The notes below the pieces were generated by a model that was not told the origin of the DNA, did not search any database, and saw only the letters and a list, made by a program, of their open reading frames with translations. Shown here one piece after another: positions 53,413-61,701 of a DNA stretch of 64,000 nt. A program made the translations under genes and the position numbers. Each line of letters starts with the position of its first letter. Positions within the stretch are counted from its first letter, which is position 1. This DNA comes from Flexivirga aerilata (lineage in GTDB: Bacteria; Actinomycetota; Actinomycetes; Actinomycetales; Dermatophilaceae): positions 1,674,001 to 1,738,000 of the forward strand of contig NZ_JABENB010000001.1 of assembly GCF_013002715.1 (NCBI RefSeq), given 5' to 3'.

Positions 53413-54741
53413 CTAGCCCCGATTCGAAGCTGGCGTTCGGTTGCTCGGCGTGTCCGGGGACGTGACTCCGGCTTGGTGTTTTCCGTTAGGACGTAGACCA
53501 GCAGGCACTACTGCTAGGAAGATTGGAGACCACAAGATTAGGCCGATCGGCACTGCCAGTTCGGCGAGGTCTTGGCTCGAACGCGTGGCTGCCATCACCC
53601 AGGTTCCACCAGCGATGGCGACCGCAGGGAGCACGAAGACGAGATCGTAAATGGGTCGCCCGATTCCCGTCGTCATTGAAAGTCCGACGGTACATATCGC
53701 ATGTAGGTTAAATGCGGCCGCCATTACCCAAAATAGTCCCCATGGGAGTGAAGTTCCCCCGAGTATCAATGCGATGGTGGCCGCGCCGCCGGTTGCAGCG
53801 ATCAGTATGGCCGAACAAAATACAATCGACCTCGAGTAGATATGCTTCAATTTTGAGTAGTCTGACCAGTTGCTGGACGCCTCTGCAACCAAAACGCCCA
53901 CGATCCCTGCTATGACGAGGCGAGGGATACCCGCGAATCTACTCGTAACATCGTACGCGGCTAGGCGAGTGGGCGTTATAAGTGCGCCCACTACCCATCG
54001 GTCTGCCTGGGTGAGGACCAGACTAAGCAGCGCGAATGCAATTTTGATCTGCGCAAAGGAACGCAAGTCGTTGAGCGAGTCCGAGGGCGCAACCCCGACC
54101 TTATTCAATGACCTATGCCGAAGGAACCACGGCGCGGTCGCAATAGACGCGAGGATGCTGCTGGCCGGGAGAGCCCAGATGCTCCCAATCTGGAGCCCCG
54201 CGTACAGCAGCACGGACTGCAGGGTTGCCTGCCCAAGCAAAAGGGCTGCGCGAAGGGAGTCCCGGTCCTGGGCCATAAGGATGCCCATGCCAATTGTGGT
54301 CAACGATCGGAGGCACGCCGCGAGAGTGACGGACAAAAAGAAAAGCACACCGCTGATACCCGGCAACGCCAGGTGGTGGGCGGCCTGGTACGAAGGCCAG
54401 ATCGCTGCTGACAGCAACCCGACGAAGGCACTCCCAGCGACAGACATGGAGGCGGCCTTTGTCAGGGCCGCCCTAGTCAGCGTGCCCGACGCCGACGCGG
54501 CCACCGAGTAGGCCGTTCCGCCAAAGTCGAGGATCAGACCCATCGACAGGACTGTCGCACCCAACGCCCACGTGCTGTACTCCGTCACTGACAGGTGGGA
54601 ACGGCCAAGGATCGGCTGTAGGTAGATCAGGCCGGACGCAACAAGTGTTGGTAGTCCTGTTCGGAGGAGGCGCCCACCGAGTCCGGCGCGAGCGGACGCG
54701 AAGATGCGCCCTATCGGGCCGCTGCGCAGGCGATCCTGCAT
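53413..54741 (-). CDS. Polysaccharide flippase (Wzx-like)
   Basis: A 442-residue membrane protein with about twelve to fourteen hydrophobic segments and a polytopic MOP-superfamily pattern (TGLPTLVASGLIYLQPILGRSHLSVTEYSTWALGATVLSMG at the N-terminus, then LVLTQADRWVVGALITPTRLAAYDVTSRFAGIP in the middle). The DRWVVGxLxTxxxLAxY segment is typical of oligosaccharide flippases that move undecaprenyl-linked repeat units outward. Start: ATG 54741 with GAGGAG eight bases upstream. The 143-base gap to the divergent wzy gene should hold both promoters. Confidence 0.8.
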   Translation of the reverse strand: MQDRLRSGPIGRIFASARAGLGGRLLRTGLPTLVASGLIYLQPILGRSHLSVTEYSTWALGATVLSMGLILDFGGTAYSVAASASGTLTRAALTKAASMSVAGSAFVGLLSAAIWPSYQAAHHLALPGISGVLFFLSVTLAACLRSLTTIGMGILMAQDRDSLRAALLLGQATLQSVLLYAGLQIGSIWALPASSILASIATAPWFLRHRSLNKVGVAPSDSLNDLRSFAQIKIAFALLSLVLTQADRWVVGALITPTRLAAYDVTSRFAGIPRLVIAGIVGVLVAEASSNWSDYSKLKHIYSRSIVFCSAILIAATGGAATIALILGGTSLPWGLFWVMAAAFNLHAICTVGLSMTTGIGRPIYDLVFVLPAVAIAGGTWVMAATRSSQDLAELAVPIGLILWSPIFLAVVPAGLRPNGKHQAGVTSPDTPSNRTPASNRG

Positions 54742-54870
54742 CAGGCGCGCTCCTCGGTTTGGCCTGGCGACGACGCTGCGTGCCGTTCGTCGATGTACTG
54801 GATTGGCGCGGGGTCTGCGACCGCGCTTAGGGTACACAGCCTCTCGCGGGAGGCCGCCTCCAGGATGCGT

Positions 54871-54876
54871 TACTGT
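54871..54876 (+). promoter_or_regulatory. Putative leaderless -10 box of the wzy-like gene
   Basis: TACTGT lies eight bases before the GTG at 54885; no Shine-Dalgarno sequence is present. Confidence 0.4.
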
Positions 54877-54884
54877 ACGTTGCC

Positions 54885-56255
54885 GTGCAGACGAATGCCG
54901 CCGCGGTGGCGAGCCGCCGCGACGCGGCCTCGGAAGACCCCGTCGAGCAGGCCAGCGTAGGGCGGATCAGTCTGAGCGATCGCCTCTTGGCGCTCTCTGT
55001 GGCTGCACTGCCGCTACAGAAGGCATTCACTGTCGACGTGGGATTTCCATTGAAGCCCACCGAGATACTGTTGATCTTTGCCGTTGCGACCGGAATATTG
55101 CGTGCTCCTGCGGGATACTGGCGTGGCCCCAGGATCCCGCGTGGCATTTATTTCGCTGTCGTCGGCTTGGGCGTGACGGTTGTCCTGGCTACTGCTTGGG
55201 CGTATACCGGTGATATACCCCCCGGGCCTTATTCGGGCTTCACTCGGTCTGTTACAGCAGATCTCGTCTCGTATCTTTTCTACGGGCTTTTGGTCATAGC
55301 CGCATGGATTCGCCTCGCAAAACTTCCGTGGAAGTTGTTTCAGCGCATGTTTGTCGTCTCCATATATGTGGCCGCGGCAGGGTGCCTTCTTCAGTATATA
55401 CTGTTCAAGTCAAACAATTTGGCGGCAATGCGACAGTTTGGCTTCGAATTGGTGGTCGGGGGAGCGTACGGGGCGCCGGTGCCGCGAAACGGCACCTTTT
55501 TTGAAGGAAATTATCTAGGGTTCTATGCGGTTGTAGCACTCTTCGTGGCTGTTCGATCTGGTAGGAAGTTGCCAGTTGCTGCGGCTTTGGCGTGTCTTGC
55601 ATACTCTCAATCGACCGGTGCCGTCGTCGGGTTGGCAGCTGGGATAGCTGCGTCGGCGATATTCATGGCTAATGCCAGATGGCGATTCCGAATTATGGTG
55701 ACTGCGTTGGTTACCGTTGCCGGGCTTCTCATGGTTGCACCGGCGCGCGGCTTCATGCTGTACCAGATTCAGAAGCTTGGCGGGGGATCTGCACAAAATG
55801 CGGATGTCACCGCATCTGCGGATGTCCGGTCAACGAAGGCTGATATCGCCTTCCGAATGATCGAGCACCATCCAGTGGTCGGCGTTGGCCCCGGGCGGTT
55901 CGGGGTTTGGTTCCAGCAGTACATCGGTGACGCTCAACTCCCGGTGTCATATTTCACGGGAAAAAGCCGTTTCATCGTCGAGAATGCGTACTTGCAGGTG
56001 GGTGCAGAGCTGGGCCTTCTCGGACTCGCGTTCCTCGCGCTCGTCCTGTGGTTCTCGTTCCGCCAAGCCACCACAGTTGATCCGCTGACTGTTGCGATTG
56101 TTGCCGCTGTCGCGGTGATGTTGAACGCGACGCCATCATGGACTACCTTAACCATTTGGTATTCGCTGGCTTTCGTGGCCGCGCTTGCGTTTCAGAAGGC
56201 GGCACCTCGCGCCCCCTGGCACCAAGGCATCTTCGTAGCGCGCACGTCCGATTAG
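54885..56255 (+). CDS. O-antigen polymerase/ligase-like membrane protein (Wzy/WaaL type)
   Basis: A 456-residue protein with about eleven membrane segments and a large external loop in the C-terminal half (about residues 290-375). That loop contains HHPVVGVGPGRFG and ENAYLQVGAELGLLGL, the motifs usual in the Wzy_C/O-antigen ligase family. Such proteins polymerise or transfer undecaprenyl-linked oligosaccharides at the outer face of the membrane. It is the only plus-strand gene of the island. GC content is visibly lower and codon use less GC-biased than in housekeeping genes nearby. Confidence 0.8.
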   Translation: MQTNAAAVASRRDAASEDPVEQASVGRISLSDRLLALSVAALPLQKAFTVDVGFPLKPTEILLIFAVATGILRAPAGYWRGPRIPRGIYFAVVGLGVTVVLATAWAYTGDIPPGPYSGFTRSVTADLVSYLFYGLLVIAAWIRLAKLPWKLFQRMFVVSIYVAAAGCLLQYILFKSNNLAAMRQFGFELVVGGAYGAPVPRNGTFFEGNYLGFYAVVALFVAVRSGRKLPVAAALACLAYSQSTGAVVGLAAGIAASAIFMANARWRFRIMVTALVTVAGLLMVAPARGFMLYQIQKLGGGSAQNADVTASADVRSTKADIAFRMIEHHPVVGVGPGRFGVWFQQYIGDAQLPVSYFTGKSRFIVENAYLQVGAELGLLGLAFLALVLWFSFRQATTVDPLTVAIVAAVAVMLNATPSWTTLTIWYSLAFVAALAFQKAAPRAPWHQGIFVARTSD

Positions 56256-56274
56256 AAGCAAATCTCAATTTATA

Positions 56275-57324
56275 TCAACGGTCTACGCTTTCGCGCAGTA
56301 ACTTAACCAGGCTGTCCCGACGTTTTGCCAGGGCAGTCCTAGATGCGGTGATTTTGGCGTCATAGTCGGCCCGTACCGGGGCGTCCGAGAGCAACGCCAC
56401 GACTTGGTCCTTAACTGCTTGAACGTCGAAAGAAGATACGTTGTGCACATACTCGGGAAGTCCGAGATCTTCAAACGCACCAAAGCCTTTTCGTTCATAT
56501 GCAAGATGCACGACGTAGTGTCCAGCGTTTATCGCCATGAGCGCGGCGTGCAGCCTGACAGCCACTACGACGCGACGGGGCCCTGATCTGGCCATGATGA
56601 GGTCGCGAGGGATGATCTGTTCTGGCCCGAGTTCGGCGACAGCAGCGCTGTCGTCGTTGCCCGCTCCCGTGCTCTGGACATAGCCGTCGAAAGAGTTGAA
56701 CCTCGTCGCAAGAGTGCGCAGTGCCGCGACAGACTTTCCATGGACTTTGCGCACAGACAGGACAGGCCGTGGATCAACGATCCGTCCGTCGCGCGGGGCG
56801 TAGGAGCGGGTCAGTAGTGCCATGTCCGGAAACCGCACCGCGTTGTCCAAGCCGCTCTCGGTAACGCTGCGGTCGTCGCGCAGGAAGACCGAACGAAGCC
56901 GCCGCATCGGCGGGATAAATAGAGCCCGCGACCCGCCGTTCAGTGGACCGACGCTCTGGGGCAGGTAGAAAGTCGGTCGCTTGCTACGGCTGGCAGCAAT
57001 CAGTTGCGGACCGTGTGCAAATACGGTCTTTAGTCCCTCGAGACAGTCGCGTGACCGTAGATAGCCGCCTCCGACGCCCACGATCAGGTCATAGTCGCCG
57101 AGAGTGCATAGAAGCCTGGCGAGGTCGCGTCCCGGTCCTCGCTTTGAGAAGCCGGCGTCAATAATCTCGACGCCAGGCCGGGCGGGGAAGGTCTCGGGGT
57201 GCTGAGCGGCTACTGTCACCGAACTACCTGGTAAGGCCTCGTCGATGAGGTCGAGCGCTTCTTCGACAAGCAGTCCGTCGCCAGCATTCGTCGCGCTGTA
57301 GGCGTGGAGAAGAACTACTCGCAT
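56275..57324 (-). CDS. Polysaccharide pyruvyl transferase family protein
   Basis: A 349-residue protein of the CsaB/PssM-like pyruvyl transferase family, which ketal-links pyruvate to sugars of surface polysaccharides. Recognisable parts are YSATNAGDGLLVEEALDLI at the N-terminus, DYDLIVGVGGGYLRSRD, TFYLPQSVGPLNG, VFLRDDRSV, and RRVVVAVRLHAALMAINAGHYVVHLAYERKGFGAFEDLGL near the C-terminus with its conserved Arg-x-His. It overlaps the upstream glycosyltransferase gene by 10 bases. The protein could decorate the polymer made by this cluster. Confidence 0.85.
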   Translation of the reverse strand: MRVVLLHAYSATNAGDGLLVEEALDLIDEALPGSSVTVAAQHPETFPARPGVEIIDAGFSKRGPGRDLARLLCTLGDYDLIVGVGGGYLRSRDCLEGLKTVFAHGPQLIAASRSKRPTFYLPQSVGPLNGGSRALFIPPMRRLRSVFLRDDRSVTESGLDNAVRFPDMALLTRSYAPRDGRIVDPRPVLSVRKVHGKSVAALRTLATRFNSFDGYVQSTGAGNDDSAAVAELGPEQIIPRDLIMARSGPRRVVVAVRLHAALMAINAGHYVVHLAYERKGFGAFEDLGLPEYVHNVSSFDVQAVKDQVVALLSDAPVRADYDAKITASRTALAKRRDSLVKLLRESVDR

Positions 57325-58343
57325 CGCAAGACCTGACGGTAGACGCGCATATGAGCCTCGACACTCCGGTCCCAGCTGAACTGGCTCGCCCAGGCTCTGC
57401 CCTCGTTTGGGGCTTCAGATCGCCATGACCTGTCGTTGAGCGCCGACACGATTTCCATTTCCAGAGACTCGGCGGTTAGCTCATCGAGTTGCCACGAGGG
57501 CCCCGCAACCTCCGCGAGCGAGCCTCGTCGGCTCGTCGCCACCGGCGCGCCGGCCGCCATTGCCTCGAGAACAGGAAACCCAAAACCCTCATATAGGCTC
57601 GGAAACGCAAATAGCGTGCATTCTTGCATGAGGGCGGCGCGGTCTTCGTCGGATACGAAGCCCAAATATATTACGTCTTGCGAACTTGTTATTGCGCGCA
57701 TGGTTGAGTCGTAATTCCATGCAGGTTTCCCGGCGATAACGAGTGGAATCCCGAGCGACCTCAATAAACTTCCACTAAAGGCCTGAATGAGCGGACTTAG
57801 GTTCTTGCGCGGCTCGATGTTGCCTACGTAGAGGACGAATTCTGAGGGTATTTTGTCCGCAACCTCGGTGCTTAACTTGTGTCGGCCGTCGAAGGCCCGG
57901 ACATCGATCCCGTGAGGAATTACGTGGATAGATTCCCGATCCACGTGAAAGACGCTACTGACATCGTCTGCGGCGGACTCAGAAACCGTGATCAGCGCAG
58001 TCGTGCTACGGATATTGCGCTGGACTCTGGTGCGCCATATCCACTCCTGACGCGGCGTGCGGGCGACATCGATCCACCGGCTCGCAACGCCATGGACCGT
58101 GGCTATAGACCGCCGCACAGGAAACAGGGCGCCAGTGTCTGCGGAGAAATGGATAATTGTGTCGGCTCGAGCGCGTATCCCGTACGTCGACTCTCTGGCC
58201 ATGGTCAGGACGGGATGGCTCGCGGACGGGATGGTCGAGACTTCTACGCCTTCCCGTTCGATTCGGGACGCGATTTCGCGAGTGTACGTGGTGTTTCCGC
58301 CGACGTGACGCTTCAGTATTCGCTCAGGGAAGAGCACCTTCAT
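57315..58343 (-). CDS. Glycosyltransferase, GT4 family
   Basis: A 342-residue GT-B glycosyltransferase. The N-terminal domain opens with KVLFPERILKRHVGGNTTYTREIASRIE. The C-terminal domain holds VLYVGNIEPRKNLSPLIQAF, the VYLGFVSDEDRAALMQ-like segment, and the donor-site FPSLYEGFGFPVLEAMAAGAPV with its Glu-x7-Glu motif. The sequence resembles mannosyl/rhamnosyl transferases; given the adjoining rml genes, dTDP-rhamnose is a plausible donor. It overlaps the upstream fusion gene by four bases (ATGA). Confidence 0.88.
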   Translation of the reverse strand: MKVLFPERILKRHVGGNTTYTREIASRIEREGVEVSTIPSASHPVLTMARESTYGIRARADTIIHFSADTGALFPVRRSIATVHGVASRWIDVARTPRQEWIWRTRVQRNIRSTTALITVSESAADDVSSVFHVDRESIHVIPHGIDVRAFDGRHKLSTEVADKIPSEFVLYVGNIEPRKNLSPLIQAFSGSLLRSLGIPLVIAGKPAWNYDSTMRAITSSQDVIYLGFVSDEDRAALMQECTLFAFPSLYEGFGFPVLEAMAAGAPVATSRRGSLAEVAGPSWQLDELTAESLEMEIVSALNDRSWRSEAPNEGRAWASQFSWDRSVEAHMRVYRQVLRCE

Positions 58344-60295
58344 CGCGGCTGGGCTCCTATGGAGAGATAGAGTTCTGATATCAACTTGCGCTGACGGTGA
58401 GGATTCATTTCCTCAAGGAGGCGTGCCCCTCTCGCGCATGCCGCCAGGCGCCTCTCTTTGTCGTCAACCAAACGCACCACGGCAGACGCTGCCTCGGCAG
58501 GCGTAGTTCCTGCTCGATCAAGCGGCACCCCGTCAAACGCGTCAATCGACCGGACCAGTAACGGCAGGCCGACCGAGGCGGCGTCGAGAACGCTGATTGG
58601 GAAGCCTTCATATTTCGCCGTGTGCAGGTAGATGGCGGGGTGGGAGGTAAGTTCTCGCTCCAGTTCCTCGGATGTGAGCCACCCGGACACCTCAACACCT
58701 GACGCCGTCAGCGCGTCGATGGCGCTGGTCGGACCTGCACCGAGCCACCTAAACCTAATGTCCGGGCGTGTACTTCGCACGAGTTGGGCGACGGAGGCGA
58801 AGAATTCGGGGTCCTTCTGTGGGACTGCCCTCCCGACCATGAGCACGTGTGTCGGAGTGCGGTCCTCCGGGCCAGGGGCGGGCTCGCCTCTGGCCACTGG
58901 GCCGAGACTTGGCGCGTTCGGCAGGCGGACCGTGGCAGCGCGTGGCGACAGCCTGCGGGTCAGTGCTTCCTCGTGAGGGGACAACACAACTGTCATCTCT
59001 GTATTGAGAAGAAGTAGGCGTTCGGCACAACGAAAGATGAACTGCATGAGCCCGCTAAGGGCGGAGTCGTCGAATTTGTAGCTGTGCGGCTCGTAGATTA
59101 TGGGCGCCGATGCTGGCAGGATGCGGGTGTAGGCGCCGGCCCAGCTTGAGTGCGCGTGAATGATATCCGGCTGGATCTCACGTATTGCTCTCCGGGTCGC
59201 ACGTATCCGCGAAAGCTGCCCCTGTGGCATACGGCGTTCGCTCGAGAACCATTTGGGGATGTCGATGATCTCCCCGTCCGGGTCATTCCAAAACAAGTGG
59301 TGGGTGTCGCCGCTTGTTGAGGCAATCATGTCAATCGCGCGTCGAACGCCCCCGGCGTAACACTCCGTCACATGTAGAATCGTTCGCTGCGTATTCGCAG
59401 GAGTCGATGAGGCAGAATTTTTCTCCATGCGTTTGAGCGTCTTCCAGCCATGGCGCAATCGGCTGATCCGGCTCGGATTGTTTCCTGGAGGGACTCCGAT
59501 GTCCGGGTTGCGGACGATGTCAATAGCGAGGGCCATTAGAATTTTCAGCTTGCCCGTGAGGGATGCGCGCCGAAATGCTACCAGCCAATGAAACGCCGTT
59601 GAGTTAGCGGGCCCGCGGGTCAAGAGTGTCCAAGCCTCCGCCTCGGCGGGCGTGAGATCAGGTTCGGGTGATTCGATCTCCAAGCGACTCCAGAGTGGGG
59701 AAAGCGCCGAGACTGCTCTGAATTCGACCGCGGCTGACAACAGTTCATCGATTCGCTCTGGGCACGCCCGCGCGTAAGCCGCGACCTGTGAGAGCTCGGC
59801 GGCGCTTCGTGGGTCAGCCGAGTTGCGGCCGCTGTGTGCGGCGACGATGACCGCCATGTCGATTGCCCGAGGCGTGGGTACCTGAACCCCGCCGATGAGG
59901 TGGTTGTCACGCCTGCTCCAGAGCACGTCGAAGGTCTGCTCGATTGGTGCGAACAACCCCGGATACTCGTGATGGACGTCGATGTCACATGGCCACTGCG
60001 GATGAAACAGCGAGGTCGAGTGCAGGTTGAAAAATCGGGGTGCCTCGCGCGCTGGTCGCTCTCTCCACCCCTTGTCCATGAGCAGGCCGAGAAACTGCTT
60101 GTATGAATTGGGTTCGACAAGCACATCCGCGTCGCCTGATGCCAGGCGATCTCGAACTCCTTGACGTGCTGCGAGCGGACCCTTCACGAAGAGCACTCGG
60201 ATTTCATTTTGATGTGCAAGGCGAGCGGCCATCGCGTGCGCAAGCAGTACGGCGTCAGTAACACCTAGACGGGTGGTCGCCTCCGATGCAGTCAT
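58340..60295 (-). CDS. Fusion: NTP_transf_5-type nucleotidyltransferase + GT4 glycosyltransferase
   Basis: A 651-residue two-domain protein. Residues 1 to about 290 match the nucleotidyltransferase_5 family: VLFVKGPLAARQGVRDRLASGDADVLVE has the KG and Gly-Asp-x-Asp catalytic-type motif, and CDIDVHHEYPGLF supplies the distal aspartate. From about residue 305 a GT-B glycosyltransferase begins (TILHVTECYAGGVRRAIDMI), with IIHAHSSWAGAY, VLMVGRAVPQKDPEFFASVAQLV and the donor motif LHTAKYEGFPISVLDAASVGLPLL. A linker of charged/Ser-rich residues joins them. The gene is coupled by TGATG to a small PqqD-like gene. Fusion of these two activities is unusual; the target of the nucleotidyltransferase part is unknown. 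Confidence 0.8.
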   Translation of the reverse strand: MTASEATTRLGVTDAVLLAHAMAARLAHQNEIRVLFVKGPLAARQGVRDRLASGDADVLVEPNSYKQFLGLLMDKGWRERPAREAPRFFNLHSTSLFHPQWPCDIDVHHEYPGLFAPIEQTFDVLWSRRDNHLIGGVQVPTPRAIDMAVIVAAHSGRNSADPRSAAELSQVAAYARACPERIDELLSAAVEFRAVSALSPLWSRLEIESPEPDLTPAEAEAWTLLTRGPANSTAFHWLVAFRRASLTGKLKILMALAIDIVRNPDIGVPPGNNPSRISRLRHGWKTLKRMEKNSASSTPANTQRTILHVTECYAGGVRRAIDMIASTSGDTHHLFWNDPDGEIIDIPKWFSSERRMPQGQLSRIRATRRAIREIQPDIIHAHSSWAGAYTRILPASAPIIYEPHSYKFDDSALSGLMQFIFRCAERLLLLNTEMTVVLSPHEEALTRRLSPRAATVRLPNAPSLGPVARGEPAPGPEDRTPTHVLMVGRAVPQKDPEFFASVAQLVRSTRPDIRFRWLGAGPTSAIDALTASGVEVSGWLTSEELERELTSHPAIYLHTAKYEGFPISVLDAASVGLPLLVRSIDAFDGVPLDRAGTTPAEAASAVVRLVDDKERRLAACARGARLLEEMNPHRQRKLISELYLSIGAQPR

Positions 60296-60615
60296 CAGGA
60301 GGTGGCGCCGCTCTGGAATGGTCGGTCCACCACGAGTAAGCCATGCCCGATCAACTCGGCGAGGAAACCTGACACCTGCGCAATTGCCTCTGTTGCGTCG
60401 ATGGTGTATAGCTCCGACACTTGAAGCGCGATGTCTCGCGGTGTTGTTGGGGTCTCCGTGAGACCCCAGATGGCCAAGGCACTATCGCGGAGCACGATCG
60501 GAACCTCCCCGGTCCCCAAAAGTAGTAAATGGTCCGCTTCGACCGACGGGAGTGCAATGGTGTCCGGCGCTCGGCGCACTGACACACTCGGCTCAACCGT
60601 GACGGACTCGGGCAC
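60295..60615 (-). CDS. PqqD family protein
   Basis: A 106-residue protein. The segment LLLLGTGEVPIVLRDSALAIWGLTETPTTPRDIALQVSELY, followed by VSGFLAELIGHGLLVV, has the layout of the PqqD/RRE fold, in which a winged helix binds a peptide or protein tail. True PqqD delivers the PQQ precursor peptide, but no PQQ or radical-SAM genes are here. Similar small PqqD-like proteins accompany nucleotidyltransferase_5 and kinase genes in exopolysaccharide clusters, with unknown role. GTG 60615 lies six bases from TATTCT (minus strand, 60622-60627), so a leaderless transcript starts this four-gene operon. Confidence 0.75.
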   Translation of the reverse strand: MPESVTVEPSVSVRRAPDTIALPSVEADHLLLLGTGEVPIVLRDSALAIWGLTETPTTPRDIALQVSELYTIDATEAIAQVSGFLAELIGHGLLVVDRPFQSGATS

Positions 60616-60658
60616 GCTATGAGAATAGTCGGAGCCGTTCTGCCGGAGGCGATCAGGT

Positions 60659-61330
60659 TCAGCTGTCGAGGCGCAGCCAGCTCTGCCAGCCGGCGTGTAG
60701 CACGAGCCACGCGATGAGGCCGTAGCCGGCCTGGCCGGGGTGGATTCCGTCGCCGGAGGCAAGGTCCGCGTGCCACTGGTCGTGACCGAGCAGCGGGCGG
60801 AAACAGTCGACATACGTGACGCCGCGGCGTGAGCAGACATCGGCCTGGGCGTCGACCAGCACCTGGAGGCGGTCGTTGGTCTCCGGGTCGACGGTAGGTG
60901 CGGGACCCACGACATACGTCGAGATGGCGGCGCTGGAGGCGTCGTCCAGGATGTTGGCCAGGTTGAGGCGGGACCGCGCGGTCGTCATGCCCTGCGCGAT
61001 GTCGTTGAGGCCAAAGCCGATGACCAGGCGGCGTTCGTTGACCGGGTGTGCCCAGCGCAGCTCGGCCTCCTGCTGCCAGCGACCGAGCACGTCGGTCGAG
61101 CTCTGGCCGCGCACCCCGAGGTTGTAGCTCGCCAGGTCGACACCGGCGTGCGGGGTGCGGGCGACGACGCGCGAGACCCAGCCGAGTGCCTTCGGGTCAC
61201 CGAGGCCGGCGACAAACGAGTCTCCGACGAAGCACAGGCCGACGTGGCGGTTGCCCTCGGCGACCTGGAAGCTGGCGCTGGGGCTGAAGTCGGGTTCGCT
61301 GCCTTCGTGCGGGTAGGTCACGGACGACAT
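60659..61330 (-). CDS. SGNH/GDSL-family hydrolase
   Basis: A 223-residue esterase-like protein. Block I is CFVGDSFVAGLGDP (nucleophile Ser), block II has the glycine in YNLGVRGQSS, block III is VIGFGLNDIAQG (Asn), and block V is GDGIHPGQAGYGLIA (Asp and His). No signal peptide, so it acts in the cytoplasm; the substrate is not known but acyl or acetyl esters are likely. ATG 61330 has GAGGA nine bases upstream; GTG 61336 would overlap the DUF6104 stop. It lies downstream of kgd and DUF6104 and next to the polysaccharide cluster. Confidence 0.82.
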   Translation of the reverse strand: MSSVTYPHEGSEPDFSPSASFQVAEGNRHVGLCFVGDSFVAGLGDPKALGWVSRVVARTPHAGVDLASYNLGVRGQSSTDVLGRWQQEAELRWAHPVNERRLVIGFGLNDIAQGMTTARSRLNLANILDDASSAAISTYVVGPAPTVDPETNDRLQVLVDAQADVCSRRGVTYVDCFRPLLGHDQWHADLASGDGIHPGQAGYGLIAWLVLHAGWQSWLRLDS

Positions 61331-61332
61331 TC

Positions 61333-61509
61333 TCACTCATCCTCGTCGTCGAGCCGGGCAAGCCAGGTCGCGAGTCGCTCCACAGGCACCTCGAAGTCGG
61401 GGTTGAGGTCGACGAAGGTGCGCAGCTGGTCGGCCAGCCAGCCGAGCGTGACGTCCTCGTCGCCGCGGCGAGCGGCGAGCTCCTCGATCCCGCGATCGGT
61501 GAAATACAT
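61333..61509 (-). CDS. DUF6104 family small protein
   Basis: A 58-residue acidic protein beginning MYFTDRGIEELAARRG and ending LDDEDE, with the middle TLGWLADQLRTFVDLNPDFEVPVERLATWLARL. This matches DUF6104, a short protein found in many actinobacteria close to the 2-oxoglutarate dehydrogenase gene, as here (kgd ends 193 bases upstream). Function unknown; the strong conservation and the stable neighbourhood suggest an accessory role to Kgd. Confidence 0.85.
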   Translation of the reverse strand: MYFTDRGIEELAARRGDEDVTLGWLADQLRTFVDLNPDFEVPVERLATWLARLDDEDE

Positions 61510-61543
61510 GCGGGTGTCCTTCCGGGGTGATCGTCGTGAGGTG

Positions 61544-61645
61544 GGCTGGTTTCGATACGGCCTCCGCTAGCGCTCCGGCCTACTCAACCAGCCAGATGAA
61601 GCGCTCCGGCCTACTCAACCAGCCAGATCCGCCTACTCGACCAGC
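61544..61645. repeat. Dispersed GTTTCGATAC...CTACTCAACCA intergenic repeat
   Basis: GGTTTCGATACGGCCTCCG at about 61548 leads into GCGCTCCGGCCTACTCAACC, which is then repeated at about 61592 and partly again at about 61629. Elements with GTTTCGATAC at one end and CTACTCAACCA at the other are common palindromic intergenic repeats in actinobacteria. The copy here has grown by partial tandem duplication. Confidence 0.7.
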
Positions 61646-61658
61646 CCGAGCAAGCGGA

Positions 61659-61681
61659 CCGCACCCGGTGCGCGGGTGCGG
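61659..61681 (-). terminator. Probable kgd terminator
   Basis: CCGCACCC (61659-61666) pairs with GGGTGCGG (61674-61681) around a seven-base loop, 20 bases past the kgd stop on the minus strand. No U-tract. Confidence 0.5.
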
Positions 61682-61701
61682 CCCGACTCGCGGCTGAGCG
61701 A

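Noticed and set aside
60295..60615. PqqD-like gene as evidence for PQQ or RiPP synthesis
   Set aside because: No pqqA-like precursor, radical-SAM or protease gene lies nearby; the context is a polysaccharide cluster.
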